Part shown: one piece after another, positions 36,005-48,759 of the stretch | Layout: each line of letters starts with the position of its first letter | How positions within the stretch are numbered: position 1 is the stretch's first letter | Assembly (NCBI GenBank): GCA_963682055.1 | Contig: OY821742.1 | Coordinates: 12,059,752-12,123,751, forward strand | DNA from: Primula veris | Taxonomy: Eukaryota; Streptophyta; Magnoliopsida; Ericales; Primulaceae | Reading direction: 5' to 3' | Length of the DNA: 64,000 nt | The notes under the pieces: model-generated | The model's input: the letters and a program-made list of their open reading frames with translations, nothing else | What the model was told of the DNA's origin: nothing | Database searches by the model: none | Made by a program: the position numbers and the translations under genes

Positions 36005-38932
36005 TTGCGTATCACAGGTTTAGTAAGTATCATGACGAAGTTCGACCTTCAACATGTTGGCGAAGCCAAACAACTGATCATCCTAGAGAGTGGAAAGAAA
36101 ATTTCAACGCTCATACACCGACCCTTGACCGGCAAGCACGCACGACCTTGGACTAAGTTGGACAATATCCCAAAGATCACGAACTGGAGTTACATGGACG
36201 ATGGTTCTGCATTCTTGGAGAATCCTTTGCACACCGTAAAACCTGATGAGGATTGCTCGTTCTAACCCTCGGCCACCGAATCATTTCGGGAGAGGTCAAA
36301 TGGGGAAGCACTCTCCGAAGTACCGGGAATGGGCAGAAGAGATACTTTCTCGACATCCTTCTACTCTAAGTGAAGCTCGATTGTATGATGTTGTCCATGC
36401 CTCGTTGTTCATGTATAGTCAAGATCAAAACATTATGCGCGCATTCTGTGAAGCTTGGTGTCCCGCCTAGAATACACTTCATACTTCTGCTGGAAAAGTT
36501 TCCATCTCCCCATGGGATTTGCACGTATTTGGTGGATTTCCCATCCTTGGAGAAATTTACGATGAAACAACCCCGTTTCCAGATGAGTTGCAGAATGTCA
36601 ATCCCGACGAAGATAGTCCTATTCCTGCTAGCTGTCAATATTTGCTCTCCACTTTTCATAGGCTTGCTGCCACCGAGAGAAGAAATGGTGTTACTCCTGT
36701 TGCTTGGGTGAAGTATTGGTTCAAAGGAAGCCAATATGACAAAAGTAGCGTTTCTCAAACAAGGAAGAAGTTTGTCCCTCTAACACATACCGGAAGTTTG
36801 AGTGGTAGTGTCAATGAGATTGATAATTGGTCACCGGAAATCAAGGATGTCTTTGCTAGCCTCAAAATACCTATTAATTTGTACTCTGAAGTGTACATCG
36901 CTGCCTTCCTATCATGTTGGCTTTGTACATTCGTTCTTCCATCTGGTGTTGTTGCGATAATTCGTCCTAGCACATTTAAACCTACATGTCTTATGTCTTC
37001 TGGTCATGTGGTAAATCTTAGCTATCCAGTGTTGATGAGTATCTACAGGGGTCTAAATACTATTTCTGAATCGTCAACCCCAGGCTCCTCATCAGCTTGT
37101 TTTCCCCAGCACTATCTTTCGACTTGGATGGGTAACTATTTTGGAACACATCGTCGCCAGAAGATGCTTGTTGGTGATCCAAAAATGTTCGAGTTCTCGG
37201 GAGATTGGTGCCAAATATTTTGATAAGAGAGAGGCTAGGGTAAAGATCCATTCCGGCAAGTCAATTTATTGGAATGCTGCCTCATTTGTTCAAAAAGAAC
37301 CTCAGACACTCGCGCCTATAAAAAGGTCAACCGATATTGAGAAACGTAGCCGCTTTGCCTCAATTCGACCATGCGTTTTAAGTCTTCATTGGAAGGACGG
37401 GTTTATCCTGGAGCCTTACAATCCTCATAGGTTTTGTCGACATTTTGGTTTTAAATAGAGAACACTTCGCGATTCTAAAGAGAGGGATACACGTTCGTCT
37501 ACTCTTGAGGAGGGAATTAAACATTGGATTTTGAGTATTCATGAGTATCCTGGTATGAACATGAGGATCCCTTCATTTTCAAGGAACTTTAGTCTACACA
37601 CCACTCAAAATTTCAATACGTGGTGGGAAAAGGTCCATGGTCAACACCTTATCAAGGGGCAACAACTTTTGGTGAAGAGTGTTCATGATGTTATTGCTTC
37701 TCCTACTAATCTTTCTATCCAGCAGAAACAAGTTGAGTCGCCACCGCCAAAACTTAGTACTGAAGAGGGCTCCAACTCCCAAAGGTCTGAAAAGTGTTCG
37801 TATACCGCTGACTCAAAGAAACATCATTCTTCTCCTACTAAAGTCGAAGATTGTGCAAGTGGTAGTGATCATCCTCCAATTCGCAAAAAGAACAAGGCTT
37901 CAACCTCAAATCTGATAGTTGATCCTTCCAATGTGAGTGCACCTAATGGGGCATTCTTTGATGGGGTGGTGACGGATATTAATCAGTTATTCACGATCTC
38001 TCTTTTTTTCTTCTTATTCGATCTTTGTTGTCTAATATGATGTCTAATGTGAGTGCACCTAATGAGGCATTCTTTGATGGAGTTGCCGAAAGTGACACAA
38101 ATCATCTTACGATAGATAAGACATTTGACGATATGAATTTTGCGCTTGAAGGAGAAAGAGTTTATTTCAGAAACGAGGTATACTTTAGTTCTGAGTTGGA
38201 TGAAGCGGATGGTGGTAAAAGCGAATCGTTACAAGTTGTTGGTGCATGCTCCAATAAGCCTCTCATTCAAGTTGATGATTTGGACAGGAGCTCTTCTTAC
38301 CCTCAGGATCGTTCCAACACTTCAGGAAGTAAGTATGATGATGAACTTTTGCTTCTAAACCAAAAGTATGTCTCCAGTTTATGGAAAACACTTCTTCGAA
38401 ACTTGACGGAATGTAACATAAGAAATCTTAGTTCATGTGAAGAATCGAGCATCAAGACAATGAGTTTAATGGAGGGCAGAACCACTACTGATTTATCTCC
38501 TTTGAAGGATATGATTTCTAATTTCTTTGCAAAAGTATGCGAGTTTGACCAGAAAATATCATTCTATGCAGAAATGAATGTTACTGATTCACCGCAGAGG
38601 TTGTTTAACGAGAAATCTCATGTGTTAGGTACCATCATGATGAAGAGGGTCGACACAAGGCTAACATTGTTGACTTTCAAAAGAAGATCGACCTTATTGA
38701 TGCAAAAATAAAGTGTTTAAGTGATGAAAGAGATAAAGTGGAGGCATGGATGATTGAAGAAAATAGAAAGATGCACGAGGTAGTTGCAGCAAAAGATTCC
38801 CTTAGTTTGGAGGTGTTAGAGCTCAAGAACCACTGCGCAGAGAGTGACAAGGCCAAGAGTGATTTTGAGAAGATTCAAAATATTGTAGGAGACGAGCTTG
38901 AAGAGTTGAAGATCATTAGGCCTTTTACTTAG
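36005..38932 (+). pseudogene. Plant mobile domain (PMD) protein with coiled-coil tail, broken
   Basis: Reading across lesions gives a protein of roughly 900 residues. The N-terminus (36035 on) has HRPLTGKHARPWTKLD. The PMD core follows: VSISPWDLHVFGGFPILG, VTPVAWVKYWFKGS, FLSCWLCTFVLPSGVV and NFNTWWEKVHGQ. This matches the aminotransferase-like plant mobile domain (PF10536 family; MAIN/MAIL relatives and transposon-borne versions). The C-terminus (38637-38932) is a charged coiled coil with heptads. Lesions: frameshift near 36244, TAG at 36468, frameshift near 37200, TAG at 37456, a diverged tandem duplication (VSAPNGAFFDG at about 37931 and VSAPNEAFFDG at about 38046) and a frameshift near 38637. 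It is probably transposon-derived. Confidence 0.7.
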
Positions 38933-39176
38933 TCACTTTGTTTTCAGTTATTTTTATTATTTTCAGCTCACAAGATCTATAGTACGAGTTCTTTGTAATT
39001 AAATAATTCTCGACTTAATAAAAATGCAGTTCTCTTTCTTTTCCATCTTGGTTGCTTGTATATCCTTTGAAACTGAATGTGTTGTCTATTTCTTTTCTCG
39101 AATTTTCTTGTACTCTTTATTTTGGTAGTTTCGTCTTCAACTTGGAAAGTGTTTATACTTTTTTTGTTTATTTATG

Positions 39177-39378
39177 ACTGATCTTGAAATAAATCTCAAG
39201 ATGCCTACGTACCCCGAAGAGATCAAGCCAAACGTGGTTCAAGTTTTTATTTTATTTTATTATTATCTCTTTTGGAAAAGGATTTTATTTTATTGTTGGT
39301 ATGACTGATCTTGAAATAAATCTTAAGATGCCTACGTACCCCAAAGGGATCAAGCCAAACGTAGTTCAGGTTGGTGCA
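39177..39378. repeat. Direct repeat of about 75 bp, two copies
   Basis: 'gactgatcttgaaataaatc' through 'gatcaagccaaacgtggttca' occurs at about 39177-39245 and again at about 39303-39370 with a few differences. The 'gatgcctacgtaccc...gatcaagcc' core resembles untranslated parts of Tat/Ogre-type Ty3 elements as I remember them, which would make 33530-39540 a 5' Tat fragment carrying PMD as an extra ORF (inference). Confidence 0.75.
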
Positions 39379-39556
39379 TTTCACAATTTATACTCATGTG
39401 GGCGAAGAGTAACTTGCAGTTTATACTCATGCGTCATTTAATTTCTTCAAGGGTAGTAGCGCTTTAGGAACTTTCCATTGATAGGCCCAATTTCTAAACC
39501 ATCTTCAGAGCGTCACTTGTATGCACCATTTGTATAAACTTCAGTCACTGTGTGTA

Positions 39557-39875
39557 GACCTATTACCAAATCTTTTCTAGAAAGTTTAGCGAGTAAATCA
39601 AGACTAGCATGACCAAGTCTTCTATGCCACAACCAACCATTGTCGTTGATAGTAACAAGACACTTGACCTCATTATCCACCGAACTATTCAAATCAATCA
39701 TATAGACATTATTTTGTCTTTGACCCATGAGAATAGTTTTATTTTCTGAAATACAATGAATGATGCAATGCGATTTTTCAAAAATGACTTTGTGACCCAA
39801 ATCGCAAAGTTGACTTATACTAAGTAAGTTATGTTTAAGACCATCAACAAGCAATACATTATCAATAATAACATT
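39557..39875 (-). mobile_element. Isolated copia-1-type protease/pre-integrase fragment
   Basis: 319 bp nearly identical to about 8740-9045 of copia-1, in reverse orientation. The peptides LLVDGLKHNLLSISQLC, SENKTILMGQRQNNVYMID and WLWHRRLGHASLDLLAK match residue for residue apart from single changes. It has no LTR, no adjoining element sequence and abrupt ends, so it did not insert by normal retrotransposition. Confidence 0.9.
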
Positions 39876-42800
39876 AGAAATTAAGAGGACTTGACTATCA
39901 TTTTCAGTGAGTCTTCTTATTAATTATGTATACAGTGTACTTGACTTGACCATGCATTGTTTCTCTTAAATTGACAAGTCAATTATAATGTAATTTTTTT
40001 CGAGTATTTTGTTCATATATTATCTTTACATTTTCTTTTGCAGTAAATAATCTTTTTGTTATTTTGTAATTTTATATCATTTGTTTACTTTTTATACTAT
40101 TTAATATGAGTTTTTTTTCTAACATATGTATCCATTAAAAATAACATGTTTAGCTCATTATTTATATTTAGTTCTAATTCTAAGAACCACACAAAAGCTT
40201 ATTAGTTTTTGTTTTTGTTTTGAAGGGAAATATAATGTTTTAGTAAGTACATAAGGTTTCAATGGTATAATAGTAAAACAACATAAAAAATGGCTCATGA
40301 CGCGCACATGTTAACTCTCAATCCGTTTTGTGGATGGAATGATACGAGAAGAAAACATTGCAATAGTTGAAGGTACTAAATAAAAAAGTTAAAGATTATG
40401 GTATAAAAACGAAAACAAACTATGGTTAATGGTATTAAAGTATAATTAACTCCTCTAAACACGCCATGTTGCAAGCCGGAGAAACTCATCAATTTAAAAT
40501 AACGGACATTACCCTCCTTGCCCTCAAGAAAATAATTGTCAAGGAAAAAAAAATTGTGTTTAAAACTTGCCAAAGAAATATTCCATGAGATCCATTTTAT
40601 ATGTGAGTTTTGGGTAGGGCTTCAAATGAACTGAACCCATGAATATATCGTGTTCAGTTCTAACATGGTCGTTCGTGTTCGCTCATTAAATAAATGAATA
40701 GAACATGAAGAGAAATTAACGATGGTTAAGTAAATAAACCGAACATGAACACTACAACGTTCGTTAAGAGCTTGGTTAGTTAAAAATCTAAAAAATAAGT
40801 TAAATTCATTTGTATTATATATTATGAATAGATAAATAATAAAGTATGATATAAATGCTACGAGATGAGAAAATCCTGAATACCACATTCATTTTCGCAT
40901 AGCGGGTCGCACGAATAGCGGGCAAGTTCTTGGTAGGTCAACAATCCAGTGAACCGGGACAGGCATCATTTACATACTGAGTAAATACGTACTAAAAAAA
41001 TTTAACACATGTTTAGCAACTTATGAATTTCAAATGCATTTTTATATTTCCAAATTGATTAAAACATCCTAAGGATAATAATTCATAAGGCCGAGAATCG
41101 TTTAATATAATACCGTAGTCCACTATTACCTGTAGTACAAAATGACAAGTCTAAAGTTCAACAATATAATAAGAAGCTGTTGGAAAAAAACCGGTTTTGA
41201 GTTGTGAATGCAATTTAATATTGTAACTTATTTTCCTCCATTTATGGTATTGAAGGCATGTAACTTATGACTTGTTTTTTATATAAAAAATTCTATGCAT
41301 TATCATTTTTTACATGACAAGAAAAATGAAAAAAAAAGATATATACATGGCATATACACAAACACACAAACACATATGCATACATATAGAGAGAGAGTAT
41401 CGCACCACCAACGGTCCGACCGTGGCTCGGTGCCGTTTCCGCCGAGTCACATGTGATAGACGTTGTACCTTGGAAACGAAGTGCCCCATTTAGCCAGAAG
41501 CAGAGGTGGCGGAGCAAATATCGTTTAAGGGAAACTGCTTGCAGTTAGCTCGTCTCGAACTTTAGTCCATTTCGGTATCATTCAAATTATTTTATGTTAA
41601 AGGTTGTAATTGAAATTTATATATTTGAGAAAACCATTTTCTGTTTATTTTTCCATTTCTTTTCCGTAGAAATTATTGTGTATTATTTACAACGTACCCA
41701 ACAATCTTAAATGATATTTGTTATGTTTCGTACATTAATACAATAATTTTGGTGTTTGGATAAATAGAAAATTATTTTCGTGGCTAAGACAGTTTTTTTT
41801 TTTGGAAAAAACATTTTGATATATATTATTGTTCGTTGACTGCGTTTTGATAATATGTTTTATCATCGTTTGAATTTTGAGAAAATATATATTTTGCTTG
41901 GTGATGATCTAGGTGATATAAATGGTTAATCATGGATGTTGTTTTTAGCACGGTGTGTTAGAATATTTTTCCTCATGTTTTGAATGGCTAGATAAATTAA
42001 GTTAACCTATAATTGATTTGGTTTTGATCATAGTCAAACTCTCGTATGTTATACTTTTGATAGTATTGGAATTATTTGATTTGTGATTATTTTAGTTTAT
42101 ATTCATAACTCGTGTATATGAGTTATATATGAGTTTAAATGGGCGTTGTAAGCATCTCCTATTGTATTTTGTTTTGAAATCTTTATGATTAATTCATGAA
42201 TGAATGTTGAAAGTTTTTAATATATTGGTCCAATTGCATATTGCATGCTTCTATTAGTTGTGACCACATGTTGGCAGAGGTCCTTCTATTTTCTGCCACT
42301 TTTGATGACGTAGTAAAGAAATTTGTGGAAAAGATTTGTCTTTACAATCCGTAAAGCAGTTCAAAGTGAGAGTTCCCAGTGAGCTCGCAAAAAAAAAAAA
42401 AAAAAAAAAATGAGGTGATAAGAGATAGAATTTTATTTGTCCAAGGTTATATTCTTTGGATATACTCGATTTTTTTGGGGGACCATAGTTATAATATTTT
42501 ATATAACATTGGTTTAGTTTAAGGGTGTGACTTATTTGCATAATCAGACCAATCTGTTTTTGAGTTATTACAACCCGGTCCTATATTTGTTTCATGTGAC
42601 TGATTGATTGACATTGAATTATATTAATGATAATTATTGCAATTATTGCTTGTCGGTTACATTTGATTTGAGCGAATTAATGTGTGACATGTATATATTC
42701 CAGTGGATTGTGAATACACATTCGGTTGAGTACTACTTGGACATATTTGGTTGTCAATAATTATTTAGTAGTCAAATGTGGTAATTATATTTTTTAGAGT

Positions 42801-45432
42801 TTTAGAATATTTTTAATTACGAGTAATATGTTTAGAAACTACATTATATTGTTAGTGCATTTATATATGTTTATTATTTTCATGTTAATAAATGACTAAC
42901 AATTTCCAATGAGTATTTGTGTAGACAAGGATCTCTACCATGGAATTGGAAGATTGGTGATTATTCGAAACAGTTCTAGTAAAAGCCATTAAATTGGGGA
43001 TTACGACAGAACTGGTTTCGAAATAGTTCTTGTAAAACCATTTTCTGATTTTCAGAATTTGGGGCTTACGACAGAACTGGTTGAATTCTGAGATTGTTCT
43101 ATGTAAAATCAGATTTATCTGGTGTTTACGGCTGAATAAATCTGTCAGAATTTGATAATCTTTTTCGGGAATGAACTAGAATACTCTTGCAAAATTAGTT
43201 TCTTGAAACCATGCGTGGTTATAGAAATTTGGTGTTTGCGAAGTAGGAGTTTTAGTTTTATTTTTCGAAATTAGATTGTGCGTGTTTGTTATTTGAGATA
43301 ACAAATAGTTTCCTGCGGGAAATGTCCGGAACACAGTGGGTGCTGGAACTGACCAGAACATTGTGGGTGCTGTTATAACTCCTATTAATTTTGCAAGAGT
43401 GCATATTAATGACGGGGGTTACAAATACGAAATCACCATTATTAAAGACACTAATGTGGTGATATAATGGCTGGTGTCCTTATTAATTGTGATTTATTGC
43501 AATTTAATTTGGAGGGTTATAAAATTTGTAATGGTAATCGTTAATGAGATTAATGACGAGTATTTATAACTTCTTATTAATTGTGATTAATCGCAATTTA
43601 ATTTTGAGAGTTATAAATTATTGTAACGACAGTTATTGTTGACATTTATGGAGAGTTTTATTAGCTACCTACGAATTGCAATGACGAGTCGGTTACTCAT
43701 TTGGATGAAAGGTTATTTAATAACCAATTTTGTTCATCCAAGAGCAAATAATTTGATGATTAAACAAATTATAAATGGCCGTTGAGTTTTATTTTAATAA
43801 TAAACAATTATCAGCTAATTTATTAATTTGTTGTAATAACATCTTATTATTTTATTGAAAGAACATTTAATAATTTATTAAAATAACATTTTATTAGTTT
43901 GTTGAAAGAACATTTAATAATTTGTTGATATAACATCTTATTAACTTGTTGAAATAACATATTATTAATTTGTTAGTAAAACATATTGTGAATATGTTGA
44001 GTTTGCTATTATTGAGAATAGTAATTTAGTAATATTATATTACTGTTATTGGGGGAGAACCCCAAGGGTCCCACAAATGTGGGGGTAACCCGTCGATCCT
44101 GTAGATCGAGAATCTAAACGTATCCCAAAGCGCCTACGGGCGAGTGAGAGAATACCTAACGGTTCAATGGTATAGGACTTAAAACGTCTAAAATAAATGA
44201 TATTGTTCATTTATCATCTTGAAACCGATTAAGTTTCTCTATAACAGTGCGCATGTTCTGAGTGAGAACAAATGGAATGCACGAACTGTGGGGGCGTTAA
44301 TGTGTGCAAACGTTTTAAACGTTTGGAAATTCACTAACAAGTGCAAGCATACAAATCTGAATCATGACTAGTGGTTTTGAAACCTAAAGGGTTGTAGCCT
44401 TTCGGTAGCCAAAACACTAGGATCAAATTATGATAAGTTTGCTTGTTTGTGGCAATACATGAGCGACTATTTGTTCAAAATGAGCATTTTAGTCGATACT
44501 CTTGTGGTCAATAATGACATGTTGAGTTATTCAACTAAGTCACTGATTTGACATGATATAGTAGGTCATGAAAATATAAAAACATAAATGTTTTATTTTT
44601 CTAAATCTATTATTTAAATTGAAACACAAATATAAGTTTGTGTTGGAAACAATGTATTGCTAAGTCTTCAGTTCGAAGTTTCGAACGGAGTACATAACCA
44701 AATGGTTTGATGCATTTGAGATGCGTGCAAAACCAAGAAGGGTTTAAAAGGTATTTCTTCAATATATTGATGGTTGTACTAAACACTGATATGTCTACTT
44801 GATGAGAAGTAAAGATAAATCAGTCGAGATATTCATTCAAGTAAGAATAAATACGTGAATTCTATTGTTGAGGATTAAGGCTTGTCAGAAAACATGTTTA
44901 ATCATGGGTGTTCTGTTGTGTTAGTCTACCAACTTTAATCCAATGATTAAGTGTTAATCATTAAATGATAGACTATTTTTTGGACGTGTTAGATATTGTC
45001 TAACTAGTTCCGAAATGGTATATTCACATGGATATGAATACATGATCAGTGTGATTGAAATGGTGAACATGAGACACCGTACGCCCAATTGTGTGGTTGG
45101 AATGTCATGTTGATAAGTTCAGGTTTAAACTCTGAATATGTACGGGAAGTGAGCTTTCCGCAAGATATGTGTTGAACAAACTACATCTTAGGAAGTTGGA
45201 CCAAACAGTCAGAATTATAGAAGGCATGGTGTCTGACTATAAGTTCATGAAAGTTTGGTGCTACCTAAGAAAGGTCTCAATCTTGTTCCTTGAAGGACTT
45301 GGATAGGATCGGAAAACGGTAGATTGTGTGTTCTTCGGATAAGCACAAAATATAGTGCTGATCGGTTTCTAGTGCATAAGTCACATGGCTTTAAAGTGCA
45401 TATAGAACATTGTTCTATGCCCGAGAAGCATT
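39876..45432. other. Gene-free region with minor repeats
   Basis: No protein or RNA gene could be supported. Visible features: a 'gaacatgaac.../cgttcgtgttcg' repeat at about 40620-40790 of the kind common in plant intergenic DNA; A22 at 42389-42410; three imperfect copies of 'ttacgacagaactggtt...gttcttgtaaaa' at about 42970-43150; and a roughly 24 bp tandem array at 43823-43986. The stretch 44040-45430 looks like diverged retroelement non-coding sequence, but no family could be named. Confidence 0.45.
43823..43986. repeat. 23-24 bp tandem repeat, about seven units
   Basis: Consecutive variants of 'taatttgttgaaataacatctta' alternate between 'aacatctta' and 'gaacatttaa' endings, giving a higher-order alternation in the first four units. 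Confidence 0.85.
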
Positions 45433-46604
45433 TTTGGTCCGTAAATGTCTAAACCTTAGAGGGAGGGTGAATAAGGTTTACGTACGATTTTCGCGGAATA
45501 AAAACTTAGAGCTTTTAACTAAGCTAATTAGTAGATTTTATAACTAAACAATTTTGTTAACTATTTAATGCTAAGTTAAGCTATGCAAGCAATCAAATTA
45601 AGCAATAAATAAGTGCGGAAAATAAAAGTTAAGGGAAAAGAAATAACACAAGATGTATAGAGGTTCGGCAAAACGCGCCTACTCCTCTCCTCGGTATTCA
45701 CACTACCGAGTATTTCACCAGAATCTTCTTCCCAAGATTACACCCTAACGAGCTAATTGACCGATTAAGCTCCCCCTCACTCTATGAGTATCCCGAATGA
45801 AAAGACCTAGAGCTTTTAAGCTACACTTGCTTACAAAGCCTCTACCCGATCACTCGCTCACAAATGAGTTTATAAATCACTCTACAATTTGAATCGAAAG
45901 AGTATCGCTCACTAACAAATAATATCTTGGTGTTTATAAGATTACAATAATATTACACTCAAGAATTTATATGAATACAAGTGAGAAAATGAAGTATACG
46001 CTTTGAGTATGATCTTGAATTTGATAGCTTAATTGAGTGTGTGAATTGGGGTATTTTTCTCAAAGGATTTGGGGGTATTTGAAGGCTCAAAACTCTTTGT
46101 TACCGTTGTATGAAGGTCTATCTCTTTATCCATTGGATTTAAACAGTTTCCCCTTTTTCCAGAATAAGCCAAAAAAGCTGTTTTTGAAATTCTCCAGAAA
46201 ACGATCGGTCGTTTTCTGAAAAACGATCGGTCCTTTTTATCATGAACTCACTGGAACATTTTAGACCAAAAACGATCGGTCGTTTTGGTCATTTCGATCG
46301 GTCGTTTCTATGACGACCTCACTGGAACATTTTGGACTGAAAACGATCGGTCGTTTGTCCATAACGATCGGTCGTTTTGTTCTGGCAATTTCTCGGTTTT
46401 CTCGTTATACTACGAATGCCCGTAACTTCTTCGTTTTAAGTCCGATTATGGTTCCGCTTGAACCGTTGGCTTTGTTTTTAAATATTCTATCATTTCGAAC
46501 CTTTAACAAGCTAGATAAATGATTAGTACGCAAAACGAGCTTTTATCATATTTTACAAATTTTGTTATCATTAAAACAATCGATTAGAAGAACATCGTTC
46601 AACA
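45433..46604 (-). repeat. copia-4 3' LTR
   Basis: About 1170 bp, homologous to 9929-11097 in inverse orientation. The start on the minus strand is TGTTGAACG at 46604. The other end lacks the expected terminal ACA ('ggaccaaaaatgc'), so the last bases are mutated or lost. Six ACGATCGGTCGT-like motifs lie at 46197-46385. Confidence 0.85.
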
Positions 46605-46620
46605 ATCTCTCCCTTTTTGA
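46605..46620 (-). other. copia-4 polypurine tract
   Basis: The minus strand reads AAAAAGGGAGAGAT directly followed by the LTR start TGTTG, the expected second-strand primer position. Confidence 0.8.
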
Positions 46621-47142
46621 TGATGACAAAATATTGAATTTAAACATACTATAAGCTCCTTTTGCTTAAACAAAGTATAACCGAGATGTGTTGGTGACGT
46701 TTTACTAGGGTAAAAAGTTTTAGTGAAAAACAAGTAAATGTCACAACATCCAATAAAACGAAGTTTTTCAAAAGTAACAGATTAAGGATAAAGAACGAAC
46801 AAATGTAAGCGAAAAATTTGCCATAGTTTTGCCTAAAAACGTTCAATCGCCACAAATGAAAAAGCAACAAATACAATCCAATCAACAAGATATTATGCGC
46901 ACAAATATCCATAACATCAATATGTAATAACGCATTCAATAATAATCGTCAAACTCACAAAGTATTAAAATTTAAAACACACATGTAAAAACAACGCTTC
47001 ATAACATAAATGTAAAAACGTTTGCTACTTATTACATCATAAAACAACTTTGTTTGAAGAAAATGAAACATAAAAGAAATACAATGAAAACCGAAGAGGG
47101 TATTTCTCCCCCTTTGACATCATCAAAAAAAACAATAACCGC

Positions 47143-48502
47143 CTAATCGCGGTGGGAAGTCGCGTCATCGTTTTCGTCATCGTTATTCGGACCGGCAAGG
47201 TCGGGAAAATACCCGTTGAACTGCGCCCTTTCCTCGGCGCTTAATCGATCCAGTTCGTCGAGCTCTTCTTGACCCGAATTGAGGAAACGAAACATGCGTC
47301 GGGTCACCTGCGCATTTTGGTAGGTGTTTATGTAGAGATCGTTATAGAACTTGTCGGAGCGCGGGAGAGGGGTGGAAGATCCTATTTTGGCTTTTCCTCA
47401 ACCTCGAGAGGGACGAGAAGAGGTAGGGAGATCGGTGGGGGGGAATGGATTCGGAGGAAATTTGCACATCCTCACGAGAAGAACCTCGCGGTGTGGCCTT
47501 GGGGCCGACATACTCTTCCTCTTCGTGGGAAAGAGGGGTGTAGTCGGGGCCAGACACCTTTCTACCAGAACAAGTTATGGTCTTCTTGGTAGTATCGAAT
47601 CTTATGGACATTTGGGCTAGATAAGCGGTGTCCCAAATGTGTTTTTCCTTATTCTTAAAAGGAGTTCCACCGGGAGCGAGGTGGAGGTCCATTAAGATTG
47701 CAGAAATTAGGGCACCGTAAGGTAGCCCATTTTTGGATTTGGTTTTGAGCGAATCCATCTTAAAAGAGATAAGCGTCGCAAAGTCAATTTTGACTTGACG
47801 ATGGATGCACCCTAAAAGGAAGATGTACTCATTGGTAACATCGGTGAAATTTGAGGAGTGAGGGAGTACAATGTGGGAAAGGATATGATAGGCCAATTTA
47901 TTTTGAAAAAGAAGGCCGTGAGCCTTATTTGATCGGTTGTTATGGGTGGGATGAAAAATCTCGTCTTTAAGATCGTTAAAGCTATCGATCTCGAGCATTT
48001 CGCAAAGTTTTTCACTTTGCTCGTACACTCTGTCGTCATCGAGGTGTAAAAGATTTTGTAAACGGTCTATACCGTAAACAAAAGGTTGGCCATTGAAAGA
48101 GGAACGCAACCGGAGTGCGTCACCTTGACCCTTATCAATGACTAGGTTTGCGTAAAATTCATACACGTTTTCATGAAAAAAGGGCTCTTTTAAGGTTAGA
48201 ATCGTGTCGAGTTTTTGAAATTGGAGATGTTGCATAAGAATTGGAAAGCGTTCAAGGAATAGAGGCAAGTCGATGGTAAAGTTTGACAAGATATCTCTTT
48301 TAGTGATGGCCGATGGATAGGTAGGGGGGAGTGAGCCAGAAGGAGGAAGCGAAGCCGAAGGGGCACCGGAGCCCGAGCGGGGAGCGGTTGAGGTGCCGGT
48401 TCGCGGAGCGCGGGGAACACGCGGTCGGCGAACGGGTGGAGGCACGAACTCGTCCTCACTTTCATCTACGAGGGATGGTTGAGCTTTCTTTGTACGAATC
48501 AT
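47143..48502 (-). pseudogene. Extra ORF downstream of copia-4 pol (plant-transposon-protein domain), frameshifted
   Basis: An ATG-initiated frame of 386 codons (48502-47342) lies separate from pol. The N-terminus is Pro/Ser/Arg-rich and looks disordered (VPPPVRRPRVPRAPR). The centre (from about residue 70) is folded-looking, with FLERFPILMQHLQFQKL, VYEFYANLVI, PFVYGIDRLQNLL and LPYGALISAILMDL. This resembles the 'putative plant transposon protein' domain (PF20167-like) of the extra ORFs of SIRE and Athila/Tat elements. The C-terminus is shifted: from about 47400 another frame continues with FYNDLYINTYQNAQV and ends with an acidic tail and stop at 47143. No signal peptide or membrane span was seen, so an envelope role is not supported. 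Its function is unknown. Confidence 0.75.
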
Positions 48503-48759
48503 TGTTGGATTTGGAAAGAAAAAATTAGGGTTTTTTGAAGAATTGGGATTTCGAAGAAATTAGGGTTTTGAAGAAAAGGAATCAATGGATTGGTGATTTT
48601 ATCGATGATAAGGGAATTAGGATATATATTATAGAGATATTTGGGATTTTTGAGTGATTTTGATGAAGGGGGAGATTTTTGGAGAGACAGAGAGTTGAAA
48701 TAGTGTTTGAATGAAAAAATTGAGATTAGGGTTTTAATGTTAAAAACAGTAAAACAGAA

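Noticed and set aside
46649..46939. 96-codon frame downstream of the copia-4 extra ORF
   Set aside because: AT-rich 3' UTR between extra ORF and polypurine tract; hydrophobic by composition only and no recognisable domain.
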